A stretch of DNA of 64,000 nucleotides from NCBI GenBank assembly GCA_036345935.2, contig JADWOT020001862.1, positions 1-64,000 of the forward strand. The letters run 5' to 3'. Position numbers and translations under genes: made by a program. A model generated the notes under the pieces. It saw nothing but the letters and a program-made list of their open reading frames with translations. It had not been told where the DNA came from and ran no database searches. Source of the DNA: Taenia hydatigena. Its lineage: Eukaryota; Platyhelminthes; Cestoda; Cyclophyllidea; Taeniidae. Of this stretch, positions 47,220 to 59,009 are shown in pieces. The first letter of the stretch is position 1. Each line of letters opens with the position of its first letter.

Positions 47220-49500
47220 CCGTGAACACGTCACGTTTTAGCAGCATTACCCGCTGCTCACGATGCAAAGGTTATTCCATCAGGCTGTTTATAGTTGTAG
47301 TTAGAGTGAAGGCGGTTTTGTGGTCTGACACATAAAAAAACTTGGTTGAACACTGATTAATCAAATGAATATGCTCCTCTTCATTAGCCTGTCGGCAAGC
47401 TGACTGAATATTTCGCGTTAATTATAAAGCACAGAATATTATTTCACATCATTTTGCGAGAAGAAATTGGCCACTATCCTTGGCGATATGCATTACATTA
47501 CGATTTTTGTGCAAATGCTAACGGAAAAGGAACGTGATTGTGTCGCCCGTGGCAAGAAAAATGGCAGGGGTGCTTGAAGCGATGGTCACGGTTTTAATGA
47601 ATCCTCGTTACCATCTCTCAGTGAGGCAATCAGAATGCTATGGGTCGTTTGAATATTCAAGTAATGTTTTAAATAGATGGGAACGATTTGAGCTCTTTTG
47701 ATGAATGAACTTGTCTAGCAAAGTGGAGGAGTATAAGGTTATCTGCGAATGACGGGGATAATCTGATTTTTGGATGGAATGATTTTCAAGCTCCTACGTT
47801 TAGATCGCATTGAACAAAAAGAAACATTTGCGGTTAAGGCACTTATTACGAAGGATACTTAATGTTAGACGTTATAAAAACTCACCGCGTACATGTATAT
47901 ACTCTGACAACCACGCACAGAAATTCCTACTGATTTATGCTCCAGTAATGCAGGGACCGATGTGAGTAGCATGCGCTTTGGCAAATTGACAGTAAGTGAC
48001 CTGATTTAAGCACCCACTGAATGCAAATCTTTGCAGTGAGAGGAAATAGGCACAGTTCCTGCTACTGCAAAATATGAGCGGACCAGATGTTAGTGCAGTA
48101 AGATTGCAAAGCCCGCCTCGTCATTGTGTAAGACACCAATCTGCACCATCATAGGATGCGATGCACGGGAATGCAAGGGGTGGAGTGTAAGGCCTTCGAC
48201 ACGTTAATAACAGAGCAGTGCCGCTTATCGGAATACTGAGTGCAGTCAAAGTTCTTTTGAGTTGATAAAGACTACATTCATGCTCTTAAGGCACGTAATA
48301 CTCAATCCCCTGTAGACGTCTTTCCAAGGTGTTGGCTTCGTTATTGCTCCGTAAGAGTTCCATGCAAGTGGTTGTTCTAATGGTACGTGATAGTTTCAAC
48401 TACAAACAAGTACAGGCATCAATGAGGAAGGAAATGCTACTTTTGTAGTGACCATAAGACACCTCGACCGAGTAGCACATAGCCAAAGGTTGAGTGATTT
48501 TTAACTAACGGCCTTAGCCCCTTCATAAAACGCCTCTCCTTTCGCGATGTGCGCTATTCGTTATCAACTCTTTAATGTGTGGTGACAAAAAAAGAAAAAA
48601 ATAACACTGAGGTTCGGAAAAGTAATTTTGTGATCACGGCAAGATCCAAACTGCAACTTCTGCAGTATTATATAGGCGCGTTGAAGCAGATCAGGGTCGG
48701 CGTTGCAAAAGTATTCAATTAATATACCTATATGTCCCGCATATTTGCCGGAGAAGTGTTTTTAAAAATGAGCAGGGTAATGAACTTTCGTAAAACACGG
48801 CACTCGAATTTGCATGTTTTTTGTACTTTGTGATAAACTTTGAAATATGTAAAGGAATATTTTACTGCAAGAGCCAATTCTTACAAGTAGACAATATTTG
48901 CTTAAAAATCCCAATCCCTTAAGAAGATCTGCTTTTACTGACACAAGTTGGATTTGCCGCTTTGCGTAGCACAGAATGCATTAAACTCAACTATTCTGCG
49001 GACAGCTTAAGTGATAGAATGGCACAAAAAGTTCATTCCCTCGCCTACATAGAAGTCGACATTGTTTTTCGAGTCCCCTTGATGTTGTGAATCATTGTCA
49101 AGGGCCATCTTTTATTTTCGCATCCTATAGGCAACACACGCAACTACTGCCTCAGATATGGCAGTAATCATTTGTTGGCATTTAATCTAAGAATGGTCAC
49201 TACTGGCGATTTTGTTAATTTACCTTGAATGTTTGGCAAAATTTTTCATACTCCTCGGCGTTCTGTCCGGACCATACAGAACGAATCAATGCCCCGGCAT
49301 CACAGAGGGGTTAATGCACTTTGTCTCTCTCACGGCGCGAATCATTTAAACGACAACATCCCCATCACGTCTGGCATTTGTGATGACATCTGCTGACAAG
49401 GGTAGGTTCCAGTATCCTCCATCTTGACCTCCTTGCCAACTTAATTACCTTTAATCTAATCAGTCTATTTTCACTTGTTCATGCAAAAATTTTCATCGAT
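47220..49500. other. stretch without supported gene
   Basis: No supported frame or repeat. An A-rich run lies at 48585-48602. Confidence 0.35.
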
Positions 49501-49504
49501 ATAG

Positions 49505-49690
49505 GCAACAATCTATCGTATATAGCATACATAGAGTATGTATGCCATACATATGTGGTATACATATAGTATGTAGCGTATTATGTAGTACCAACTACAT
49601 ACTATATACACATACATTTGGTATACATAGTATATACTACTGCACATGCTGCATACTGCATATAGCGGTATTCCAAGTTGGAAACGGATC
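49505..49690. repeat. ATAC/GTAT-rich palindromic repeat with hairpin
   Basis: Dense alternation of TATGTA and TACATA blocks. A 13-base perfect inverted repeat, ATATAGTATGTAG at 49564-49576 and CTACATACTATAT at 49595-49607, leaves an 18-base loop that itself contains TATGTAGT pairing with ACTACATA. Not coding. Confidence 0.6.
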
Positions 49691-49699
49691 CTTTCAGCT

Positions 49700-52600
49700 C
49701 AACCATATACTGCTCGCCACTATCAGCACATTAACCGATGGGCATGGCTTGACAGGCACCTTTGCCAGCTGCTCTTCCCATAACAATCACTCACTTCCAT
49801 TCAAAGTGCTTCTAAAGCCATAGGTTTTCCAAAAGACTGAACAAACTCTTTTTTGTGTCTTCCCTTCACCATCAAGTGCGACCCTTAACAAGTCGCTGTA
49901 AACTTTTGTATCTTGCCAGATTTCACTAAAAACGTGACATTGGGTTCGGAAAAGCCAATGTGTAAAACATCGCCAAATAAATTTATCAAAGATAGTATAA
50001 TGAAAAACTGTCGTTTTGTTTGCATTACGCATTTGTTGAAGGGTATCGCGAATTGTGTCTCTGCCGACAAGTAGCGAAGCAATATTCTTTGGATGTGATA
50101 GCTACGACTGCATAACTATTACATGGATACTTTGCTATTCTGCAAGGCTGCTATAATAGTCACCATTAAATCGCCTGCACTCTATCATCTGCTGATCGTT
50201 GCAAACGTCATAAAATTGGGAGACACATGAGTCAAGCGGGATCAAGTGTACCGCCAAATGTCTATGGAGCTTTGGTGGATTTCAATGCTCCCCATCGACT
50301 ACTGTGTTGACGAATTAACAACTATCATGCATTAATTGGCATATAGTGAGTTTCATTAGCAAATTTTCTAGTCTGCAGAAGAAGAGCTGTTACAGAGGAA
50401 TCGTCGAGGTCGGAGCTGGCAGGACCACACCTAACGGTAGCCTAAAGCATATCACTTAATTGCTCATAGATCCTACAGCATTAAGGTTCATTTCTGTTCC
50501 CACTTTGGAAATTTTTGTGCACGAGTGATAGCCCTGGTAAGAATGCTTTTGGAAAGCTTCGCCTATGTCTGCTGGTGTGATGGCTATAAATCTCTGCATT
50601 TCGCTATTATATGGAAACAAAACTTGTCGTTTCCTGAATAAATGGTTTATTCGGCAAATTTTCTCTCAGCTAAAACTACAAGAATTTAGCAGTTTGGGAC
50701 ACTTACGTACGTTATCATTGGTACTCTGACCTTCCAATCGCAAGTATCAAGATATTATAAGATTTTAGCGAGTAAAGAAATGCACGTATCAAGCCTTGCC
50801 ATTTAGCGACTTCCATTCACCAAAAGCCAATCTATGTTGAGAGCCATTTGAGCCAGACGTTTATCTACCTACTGCTTCACTAACTGCTCTAAATTTCACA
50901 CGTTCTGTGGACTAGTACGCATGAATGCCATGGCATGTGAAAAGGATTCGTTAAGGGATTTAAAGTGAAGTGGTGAATTTTTGTTGTGTAATGGACAATT
51001 TTATTATATAGAGCCTGGCAATGGGTTGAAATATCCCGCTTTTCCAGATCAAAATATAACCTAACTATGATGCGACAGTTTCCTAGACCACTATTATCAG
51101 GATATTCCCCTCCTTAACCACCAACTATATGAGTGCGACTATCACACCAGGCCCTTGTCAATGTCTCCGGCTGCCGATGCTAATTCAAAATCAGATGCTT
51201 GGTAAAACAGAAATCTCGTAATAATAACTTCAGCTGCAACTAAGTTTAGAAAGTCCGCAGATAGCTGTTCTCTGCACCCTTCTACTGACTGCATTTGTGT
51301 AGTTTTACATAGAGTGTACTCCCTCTATGTACGACGTGGCCCGTTTCACGGATTCTTTCTGCGTCTTTTATGCCATGTACTGCTGCTGAATATCAGAATG
51401 CCTGATTTTTTATCCTTAGCTGCACTCACTGTGAGCGAAGATGAGAGAATTACTACGTTGCTTGGTGCCCTGGTAGCACAAATGGTAGCCAAACCTGTCC
51501 GTTTAGTGTCGGGATCACTCCTCACCTCAGTAACAGGTGTCTTTGCCATCAAATCAAACAGTTAAAGGGTATCACCACCTCATCTGTACTTGCATTGTGA
51601 TTCACTCAGGGAAAATCATTGGACTTGATGATTTCAATGCAACCGAAGTAAAAATTCCCACTTCAGACCACGCTCTGTGTTAATATTTGGACACAAGCCA
51701 ATGCGACAGACTTTCTCCTTACCACTACAAAAGCAGCGTGTGCATCTGTAGCCCTCAGTCAGCTGCAATAATAAAATCGACCGGCAAATATTTGAGCAAA
51801 TTTTGGGCAGTTATTCCTGAGTTACCCTACCACCCATTAAAATGACTTATGCTTTAATCATCCCTGCATCAATTTTAGCAAAGAATTGAGGGATTCGGCC
51901 TTCCACGAAACGCATTCATCTGCTGCTGAAGCTAATTCAAATCCTAACATTATGTGGTGATGTGAATAATATAGGCGCAATCAGCCTTTATTTAGCCTGG
52001 TTAGCCTGTTTTAAATCCAATAATTTTATAAGATTAGCTCCTTCTCCCCTTGTGCTTATATGCTTAAATATCACATCTTATCGTACACAAAACTGGGCAG
52101 GCAGCTGTAGTGAGACTAACTAAGCTTACGTCAAAGACCTCTCGCATGAGTACATTTAGAGAATGGACTCCCTGGAGCATTGTAGCAATAAGTTTTCATT
52201 TAATGACCTCTTTATTTAGTACGTTATAAAAGTGGTGCACCCTTCACTATCCTGATCCTCGCATAACCCTTTATGAGCACCACGCAATTTTCATTGGAAC
52301 AAAGAGTTTCTTTGGATTACTACAGCCAGAGAAATGAGAAGGATTAGTTGAAGTGCTGTTACTTACCCTAACGATCTAGTCCTCTAAGGGAATGCACTGA
52401 ATCGTTTGGAAGCGCGAAGGATGCACTCATAGTTAATAAGAACTAGCCTTATTAAGTAGCGTTAACATTAAGACTTGCAGTATGTCTGAAACCGTTAAGA
52501 AGCATACATTGCGCAGTAAATGGGATGCCTATTTTGTGCTGCAGCTTGTAGGTACGAAGTTATAAACGAATCTTTTCCCTTATAGTACTTCATGTAAGTG

Positions 52601-52875
52601 GTCCTGACGCTGACTTGGAGTAGGTGTCATAGTCTCACAAACCTTCCTAACAAATTTTCATTAAAAGAACTAGATAGCGTCTGCTAGGATCTGTACCATT
52701 GGGGTTGACTTTTGGACCTTTAAGTGCCATTTTAACATACTAGGGTCCCCCTTCTATCTGTAAAGCATTCATTAGGAATAGCGTAATCGCATTCTAGCAT
52801 TAAAATTTACGTTACAATATTTACAGCTGATTTGCTGCGCCAACTTTAATGGAATGCAGGTTTTTTGCCGCTTTT
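49700..52875. other. stretch without supported gene
   Basis: Minus 49787-50032 (81 codons from ATG, aromatic-rich) and the overlapping frames at 51.3-51.57 kb are within chance expectation. Nothing supported. Confidence 0.35.
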
Positions 52876-52879
52876 ACTA

Positions 52880-54150
52880 GAAATTCTAACAGCCATCAAT
52901 TTAGACCAAAAGCAAGACAAAGGGATGAACATTCAAATGAGCCGTTTGATCTAAGATGAATGGCTTAGTTGGTAACTGGTAATCTAAGGGTGTAGCAAAG
53001 CACAGAACATTTGTAAATTCGTGGGTACAATTAGAATGCTTATAATACCAATGTCGAATCAGGAGTAGATAAGAGAGACGTAGTTGACAAAGATGTGAGG
53101 CTCTGATCAACCGAAGAGATAGAGAGACACAAACCGAAGTGGGAAAGGCTTCTACTATACCAAACAAATACACATCATCTTGCCAATAATGCTTCAACTG
53201 CACTAATTATGAAACACTGATCGGGCTAGAACCGCTGTTGATGATCTTGTCTAAGTGACAGAGCCTACAACTCTCACCGCAAGGAAGGCAAAACAGTATC
53301 CTAAAAAAAATTATGGATGCTTGCATTCTCCTCTAAGTCGCATTTTGCAACCATCGCTATCTTGGACGTGCCATGTTCGCCAAATAATTGGTACAATTTT
53401 CAGAGGAGAGCCACCCATGAAACCGAGTTTCTCTGCTCTCTTCCTTTTGCTTTGCATTGTCTACATTTACGATTCGAAATGCTTGTGATGGCAAAAAGAC
53501 CCTCACTATGGCTTGCAACTCGGCTGCGTTATGAACACTGTTGCTTGGAAAGTAGGAAAGCATTCTGTAAAAGTTCTGCCCGCGTGCTTTGCGAATGCTT
53601 GTGGAGCAAAGATTTCGCAAGCATGAATATGGTTTTGTGCAGACATGTGTGTTAATTTACTTTTTCATTACCGATGTATTAATACGGCCTCTTCATAAAG
53701 AAAATACGCCTCCAATCTGGAACTGCCGTGCAAACACTGACAATGCAAACGGCGTTGAGATAGCTGAATAACATGCCAACTACTTCTCAATAAAGACCCC
53801 TAGTCTTCTTAGTGCGCAGTTTCACCTAAAAAAGCTGCTCATTAACTAACTGGTGACGAGTTTTTCCGGACTATAATAAATAACAACTTGATATATCATG
53901 CCTGTGCATTTAAGGTCGGTAGAAGACACCTACATTTTATTATGTACTTAAACTGAACAAGCAGCATTTTTATAGAGCCAGAGAGTTTCGACTAATTTCC
54001 AAGACCATATCACAATTTCTGATCAACGCTACGAACTCTCGTTGATTAAGTGAAATTCGAATGCATGAGAAACCACAAATCTTCTTCGTCATTCAGAGGC
54101 GAGAATAAATCATTGCTTAGAGTGTCATTTAAATTCTGTTTGCTTACCCC
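52880..54150 (-). pseudogene. unknown family, copy C (internally deleted)
   Basis: 3' flank, C-terminal region (SQAFRIVNVDNAKQKEE), a junction where about 400 bases of the main exon are missing, then the exon start (53.68-53.88 kb) and the upstream exon (RNCDMVLE near 54.03 kb) all align in order with copy A. A 25-base deletion also removes the segment after the A run. It is a dead copy, but useful for tracing exon limits. Confidence 0.6.
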
Positions 54151-54154
54151 GTCG

Positions 54155-57100
54155 TGCCCCTGCGTTTCGCCTACCGCTCAGATGTAAATATGGACGCTCG
54201 TCACCATTGCCAATTCCACTTAGCTTTCTGACTGACGCCTTATTCGATTTTTTGCACTCTTCTTCTTTATCGCTAGAGAAAATGTCCCACCAAAGCATCA
54301 TGCTGATTATTTCTTTGAGTTACGTGCTGCCATGTTTTACTGTCCAAGTTAGCATTCTTGATTTCACCATGTAGGTGATTGTTATGCTTCCTTTAAAAGT
54401 AACTAGAATTTTATTAATAAATGGCGTTCGTCTTGTATAAAACCCTTAGCCAACCCTGCTTTTGCCATCGAAATCTATAAAAGATGCAAATGAAGTTTAC
54501 TAGTTATTATTGGCTAAACAAGCCAACATTGCATTCGCGTGGTAAGCATCACCCATCGCAAGTCATTGCAAGAGCGCGACACAGCACGGGTGAGCAAGAT
54601 CATTGACTTTTATTTCATTGTATTAGTGGATGAGCTTGGGTGCAGTCACACCGAGACTTTTATTATGCACAAGTGTCCCATATTAATCCATGTGGGTCAA
54701 AGGCAACCGAATCATTTAATATTTCATCGCATTCAACAGGGACAGATAAATAGGTGTACGTGCAAGTTATATTTTGCTTTATTGCGCCAACGGCTTAGCC
54801 AAATCATTTTTGAGTCCTTTGCAAATTTCTGTGCTGTTGCAAGGAATCGCTGTTGAGACATGTGTTCTGTTAGTGAGCCGTAAGAATGCACACAAACCAC
54901 TGATTGCTGACACAAAGAGACCACAGGGACCGAGATTCAAAAAAGGTTTTGTTTTAGTTGTCAATCAATTGATTTAGAACCAACAGTTGATATCAGAAAG
55001 CTGGCACAAATGTTAGTAGCGATTTCATGCTCACAAAACTACCTGATCAGTTTGCGTTCGTGAAACATGATTCTGTTTTTTATATTTAATGTAACGTTCG
55101 GCTCTGGTCTTTTGCCAGAGTCAATAGTCGACTGCACGTTTCTAAGTTCAGGTCCGGTTTTAAGTTGTAAACGCTCCGAATAGCCATTAAGCTGTACTGC
55201 GACAAATCTATGGAGGCTATTTGGAGTCAATTAATGAGCTTAGTCATACTGAGCGATTTGATGGCTTTCATGTACAGGTGCAGATTACTTTGGCTGCGGT
55301 TGCTGAATTTCTTATTAAAACCAAAGTGTGTGGTTGGTGGTGCTTATCATTGCCACCAGCCACGAGGCGCTATCAAAATCGGAGTTTCCCGTGAGAACAG
55401 CACTATACAAAGCAGCGGATCAATCTGTCCCAGCAAGCGAAAGAAGATGCCCTATCGTCTTTGCCATTGCCTTTGATAATGTTATGATGGTTAGCATTTC
55501 TTCACAACTGGAAAGCTTGAACTTATTCGATTGACTTGAATCAGCGAATTATTACCGTCACCAGACTAGAGCGAGTTTGTGCTATGCTTCAGATGGCCTA
55601 GGGGTTCATACACCACAGCAATTGACCCAAGCAGGGCACTTAGATTCCTCAGCAGCATCAGCATACTCATAGACAAAGATGAGAGGCCGATATCGCCTCA
55701 AAGCTTTTAAAATAAACCACTGGCAGGCATGGCTGTCAGTCATTTTTATGATCCACGTCAGCCGTAAAAGTGCTCAATTCTATCTCTCCTCGGTTGGCAT
55801 TGAGGGAATAGAGTCACCATGGCAAGTAGAATTGTTAATATCAAGGGTTGAATGCGCAATTGAACAAAACGCCAGCTTCATACCTCAAACACTACCAACC
55901 TATTCCTCCTGACCACTTTATCCCAATCCGAAGGCTCATTCTGCCTGATGTCGTCAGCGTGATGACCAGCCACCCCATGATAATTGTTTGCACTTCATTT
56001 GTATGGCGAAGGAGTTACCTTTCAACGGTTGTTCTTATATATCATAGAGCGTCACCCTCTCTTCTAGCACCACCCGCTTGATCAGCGCTACATGCAGGCA
56101 GACAAAATGCGCAGGAAATTACTGCGTAACAAAGACTAGCCCAATGTCACCCTATGTCACCGAGCGTTTGCATTAAGTGATTACCCATGGTCGATGCAGG
56201 TGTAAAGAAAGTGCTCCACTAATGATAGCTACCAATGCTTAAACATACAATTCAAACAAAATTAGCTTGAACTTAGGCTAGAGTCCTGTGGTCAGCAAAA
56301 CTAAGTCATCTTCCAAATTATGGTAGGCTTATCATTGAGTCAGACACTGCCAGCTCATTTTAGTTGAAGCCCTATTTAAAATGCGAGAAGTGTAGGTTTC
56401 CTATCATATCTTCCTTTATTGGGGTCGACACTTTTTTTTGGTTTTCCTTTTCACTCTTGATGCACATTTCCAACTTAGGTGACAAAGTGAACAGGTCAAG
56501 TCAATTCGCATTAAATCGAATCCGTCTTGTCTTTTCCACACCTTGACTCCCATAAGGGTTCAAAAATATTTGCACTGTATTGAGCTTAATGAAGTAGTGC
56601 CCTGATTAGTCAGCAAAGTATATAAAGTAAAGGAATTTCCCGAATAACTAAGTGCATTTTCGCTTAGCACTTCTTGTAAAGTGTGCACACCGCACCTTAA
56701 TGTGGTACAAAGGAAATCGTTACTGCTTCCTTCATTGGTGGTAAACACCTTCTAAAGCATCAGCTGATTAAGATGTAGAAATGTCTTCAGATGGGCAAAA
56801 AGTCATGACCGTAAAAGCCATGGTAAGGCAGAGGAGGCGTGGTTGCCGGGATGAATGGAGGGAAAAGTAGGGGAGAGGGCAGTAGCACACTTTTCAATTG
56901 GATTATGCTAGTGCAACTGGTAATGATGTAATGACCGTGTGTTCATACTCGCTTTTCTCCAAATCTCATGCAACGGCTTTGAAATGTTCAATTTGGGGTG
57001 AGTTTCTTGCCTCTGGCACAGTGTACCTATTAGAATGTCGCTAACTACAATTATGGGCAAATTTATGTTGACAGCCCTAAGAAGACTTAATCTTAGGCTG

Positions 57101-58265
57101 TCAGCACGGGATTAACTTGTGAATGGAGCTGAGGGGCGGTGATGCTGGTCAGAGAGCAGTCTGGCAATTAATCGCCCCCACATGCTTATAGACAAAGAAG
57201 TAGAAGCGGGTGAATCCAAATCGCTGGCCAGATCATCGACAATAATACACGGAATAAACTCTAGGCAGCAGGAAACCAAACAGATTATAATCCGCATCGC
57301 TGACGTGTTTGTCCTTCCATCGCAACAGAAAAACCTGTTGCCGAAAGACATGAGGCGCACTTTCGAGAAATTGCAAATTTGTCTGACGATCGCCGTTGTG
57401 CAGTTGTGACTGACGCAAGCCGGAGAAAGGTGACAGCGGGGGATTGCTGCGTGAGATAAACATTTTAACCTTAGCCCAGCATACCTCATTCTTCCCCTTG
57501 ACCTCGTGTCCCATCCCAAACTCGCTTATTACTTAAGTCAGGCGGATTTCTGTTGCATTCTCGACAACATGCATGGGCTTGGTGGATTTTGCGGGAACCT
57601 AATCTGCTAAGTTAATTTTGACCTAGCTTTTCTGTTAACAGGCTATACCTAACAAACAATCATCGGGGAATCTGAAAAGAACAGCAAGTTGGTAATAAAA
57701 CGAAACGCATCTTTCTAAAAACAAAAAGTCAAAAGCATGTTTTGCTTATGTGGTGTATGCTTCAATTCTCACCTTCTAGTTTACAATTTTTGCACGCACG
57801 TTAGGCGCTAAAACCCGCTAATCAAGCCCAAGCGTGTTTCATGTGCATCGCAAAAGATAGGTGTTTGTCAGTCCCTCTTCGAGGTTTCATTTTAAGCTAT
57901 CCAACGTTTCTCGCTCATGTCAATTTCGCCACTTACATTACTGACAGCCGACTGACATTGGTGGACATTATTTGCGTCTAACCGTTTTACAAACCCAAAT
58001 TAACCCAGATTCAAACTAGGGCGATTTTTTGCTACACCTGCCTGATATCTATCAACCACGGGGTGGCAACAAAACATTCGAAAATCAATTTGTTCAATTG
58101 GCCAAATTTTGTGAAAAAGGATTTGACCAAAGTCAGAAGCGGCTCATTAAACAGCGAAGTTTATAATTCTAGCCCACAGATAAAGTCAAGATTGGTATTT
58201 TACAAACGGTAGCGTTAATATAATTTTTCCTCCAATATTTGCCGACAGATTTCGCATTATCTTGC
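54155..58265. other. long stretch without supported gene
   Basis: Plus 57182-57409 (75 codons from ATG, RQQETKQIIIRIADVFVLPS) and two overlapping minus frames are open over the same 250 bases, which is unusual but unsupported by signals. Other frames are of chance length. Confidence 0.35.
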
Positions 58266-58274
58266 AGTGGAAGA

Positions 58275-58999
58275 TTAGGCACTCTCATTTTTGTCTGCAT
58301 TTTTGAGACGGTATTCCATGGGATCGAATGCAGCGCCCAGAAGTTGAAGGCGCAACAGGTTCATGGCAGCTCTTTCGGTGGGATGCTGCTGTTCAGCGTA
58401 AGGCAGCACTACAGCCAGGCGGTCAAACGCAAACTCGCAGATAAAGCAACGGTAATCTTTGTTGTGCTGTTCTTCTGTACGACACCCTTGCTGCACTTTG
58501 AGCTTAGGGGTATGGGAAGGCTCTACGTTCTCAGGATTTCTGGACTATTCCACTAATTTCGGACTTGATTCCAGCAGTAGGGTTGCATCTTAAATAAAGA
58601 ACGTATAAAGTGTAAACTATTAACAATCGGACCTCACCTATGTGTGCCATTTTTGCGATTCGCTGCTTCTGAAAGTGAGCAAAAACCCTCGAGGCAACGC
58701 CTACAGAATTAGAACTTCCATTTACCATGACGCGAGAGGTGTTGATATATCTCATCCAAGTTGTTATGCTCTTCATCGCACGCAGTACACTTGTATCCAC
58801 CATCAGTCTTCCTTTCATCTTTTGAAGTAAAACAATTCAAGGAGTTATACAACTTGCACAAAAATGGAAGAATTTCTTTTTGGAGAAGTAATAGCGCTTC
58901 AACTAGCATATTTTTGTATAATATACTATTCACTTCAAGTGGGTTGGTCTTGACAGGCTTAACACTAAAGATGCGTACGGAACAAATCCGTAAGGCACC
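58275..58999 (-). CDS. three-finger C2H2-type zinc-finger gene with one internal stop
   Basis: Exon 1 runs from about 58999 to 58638, the intron is 58637-58540 (GTGAGG...CCAG, 98 bp) and exon 2 is 58539-58275. The exon junction keeps frame (phase 2). Finger 1 is canonical: YKCTACDEEHNNLDEIYQHL has C-x2-C-x12-H-x3-H. Finger 2 (CRRCLEGFCSLSEAAN...H) and finger 3 (CFICEFAFDRLAVVLPY...H) each have C-x2-C-x12-X-x4-H with the first His replaced by Arg and Tyr. A TAA at 58709-58711 separates fingers 1 and 2, so the protein would end after finger 1 unless this is a recent nonsense mutation or assembly error. Such proteins usually bind nucleic acid in the nucleus. Upstream of finger 1 is a leucine-rich helical segment. 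Confidence 0.6.
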
Positions 59000-59009
59000 T
59001 TAGCTGCCA

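Noticed and set aside
58700..58730. A 25-base micro-intron that would remove the stop between fingers 1 and 2
   Set aside because: GTAAATGG...CTGTAG has the right ends, but 25 bases is too short for known animal introns and it would also delete the first Cys of finger 2.
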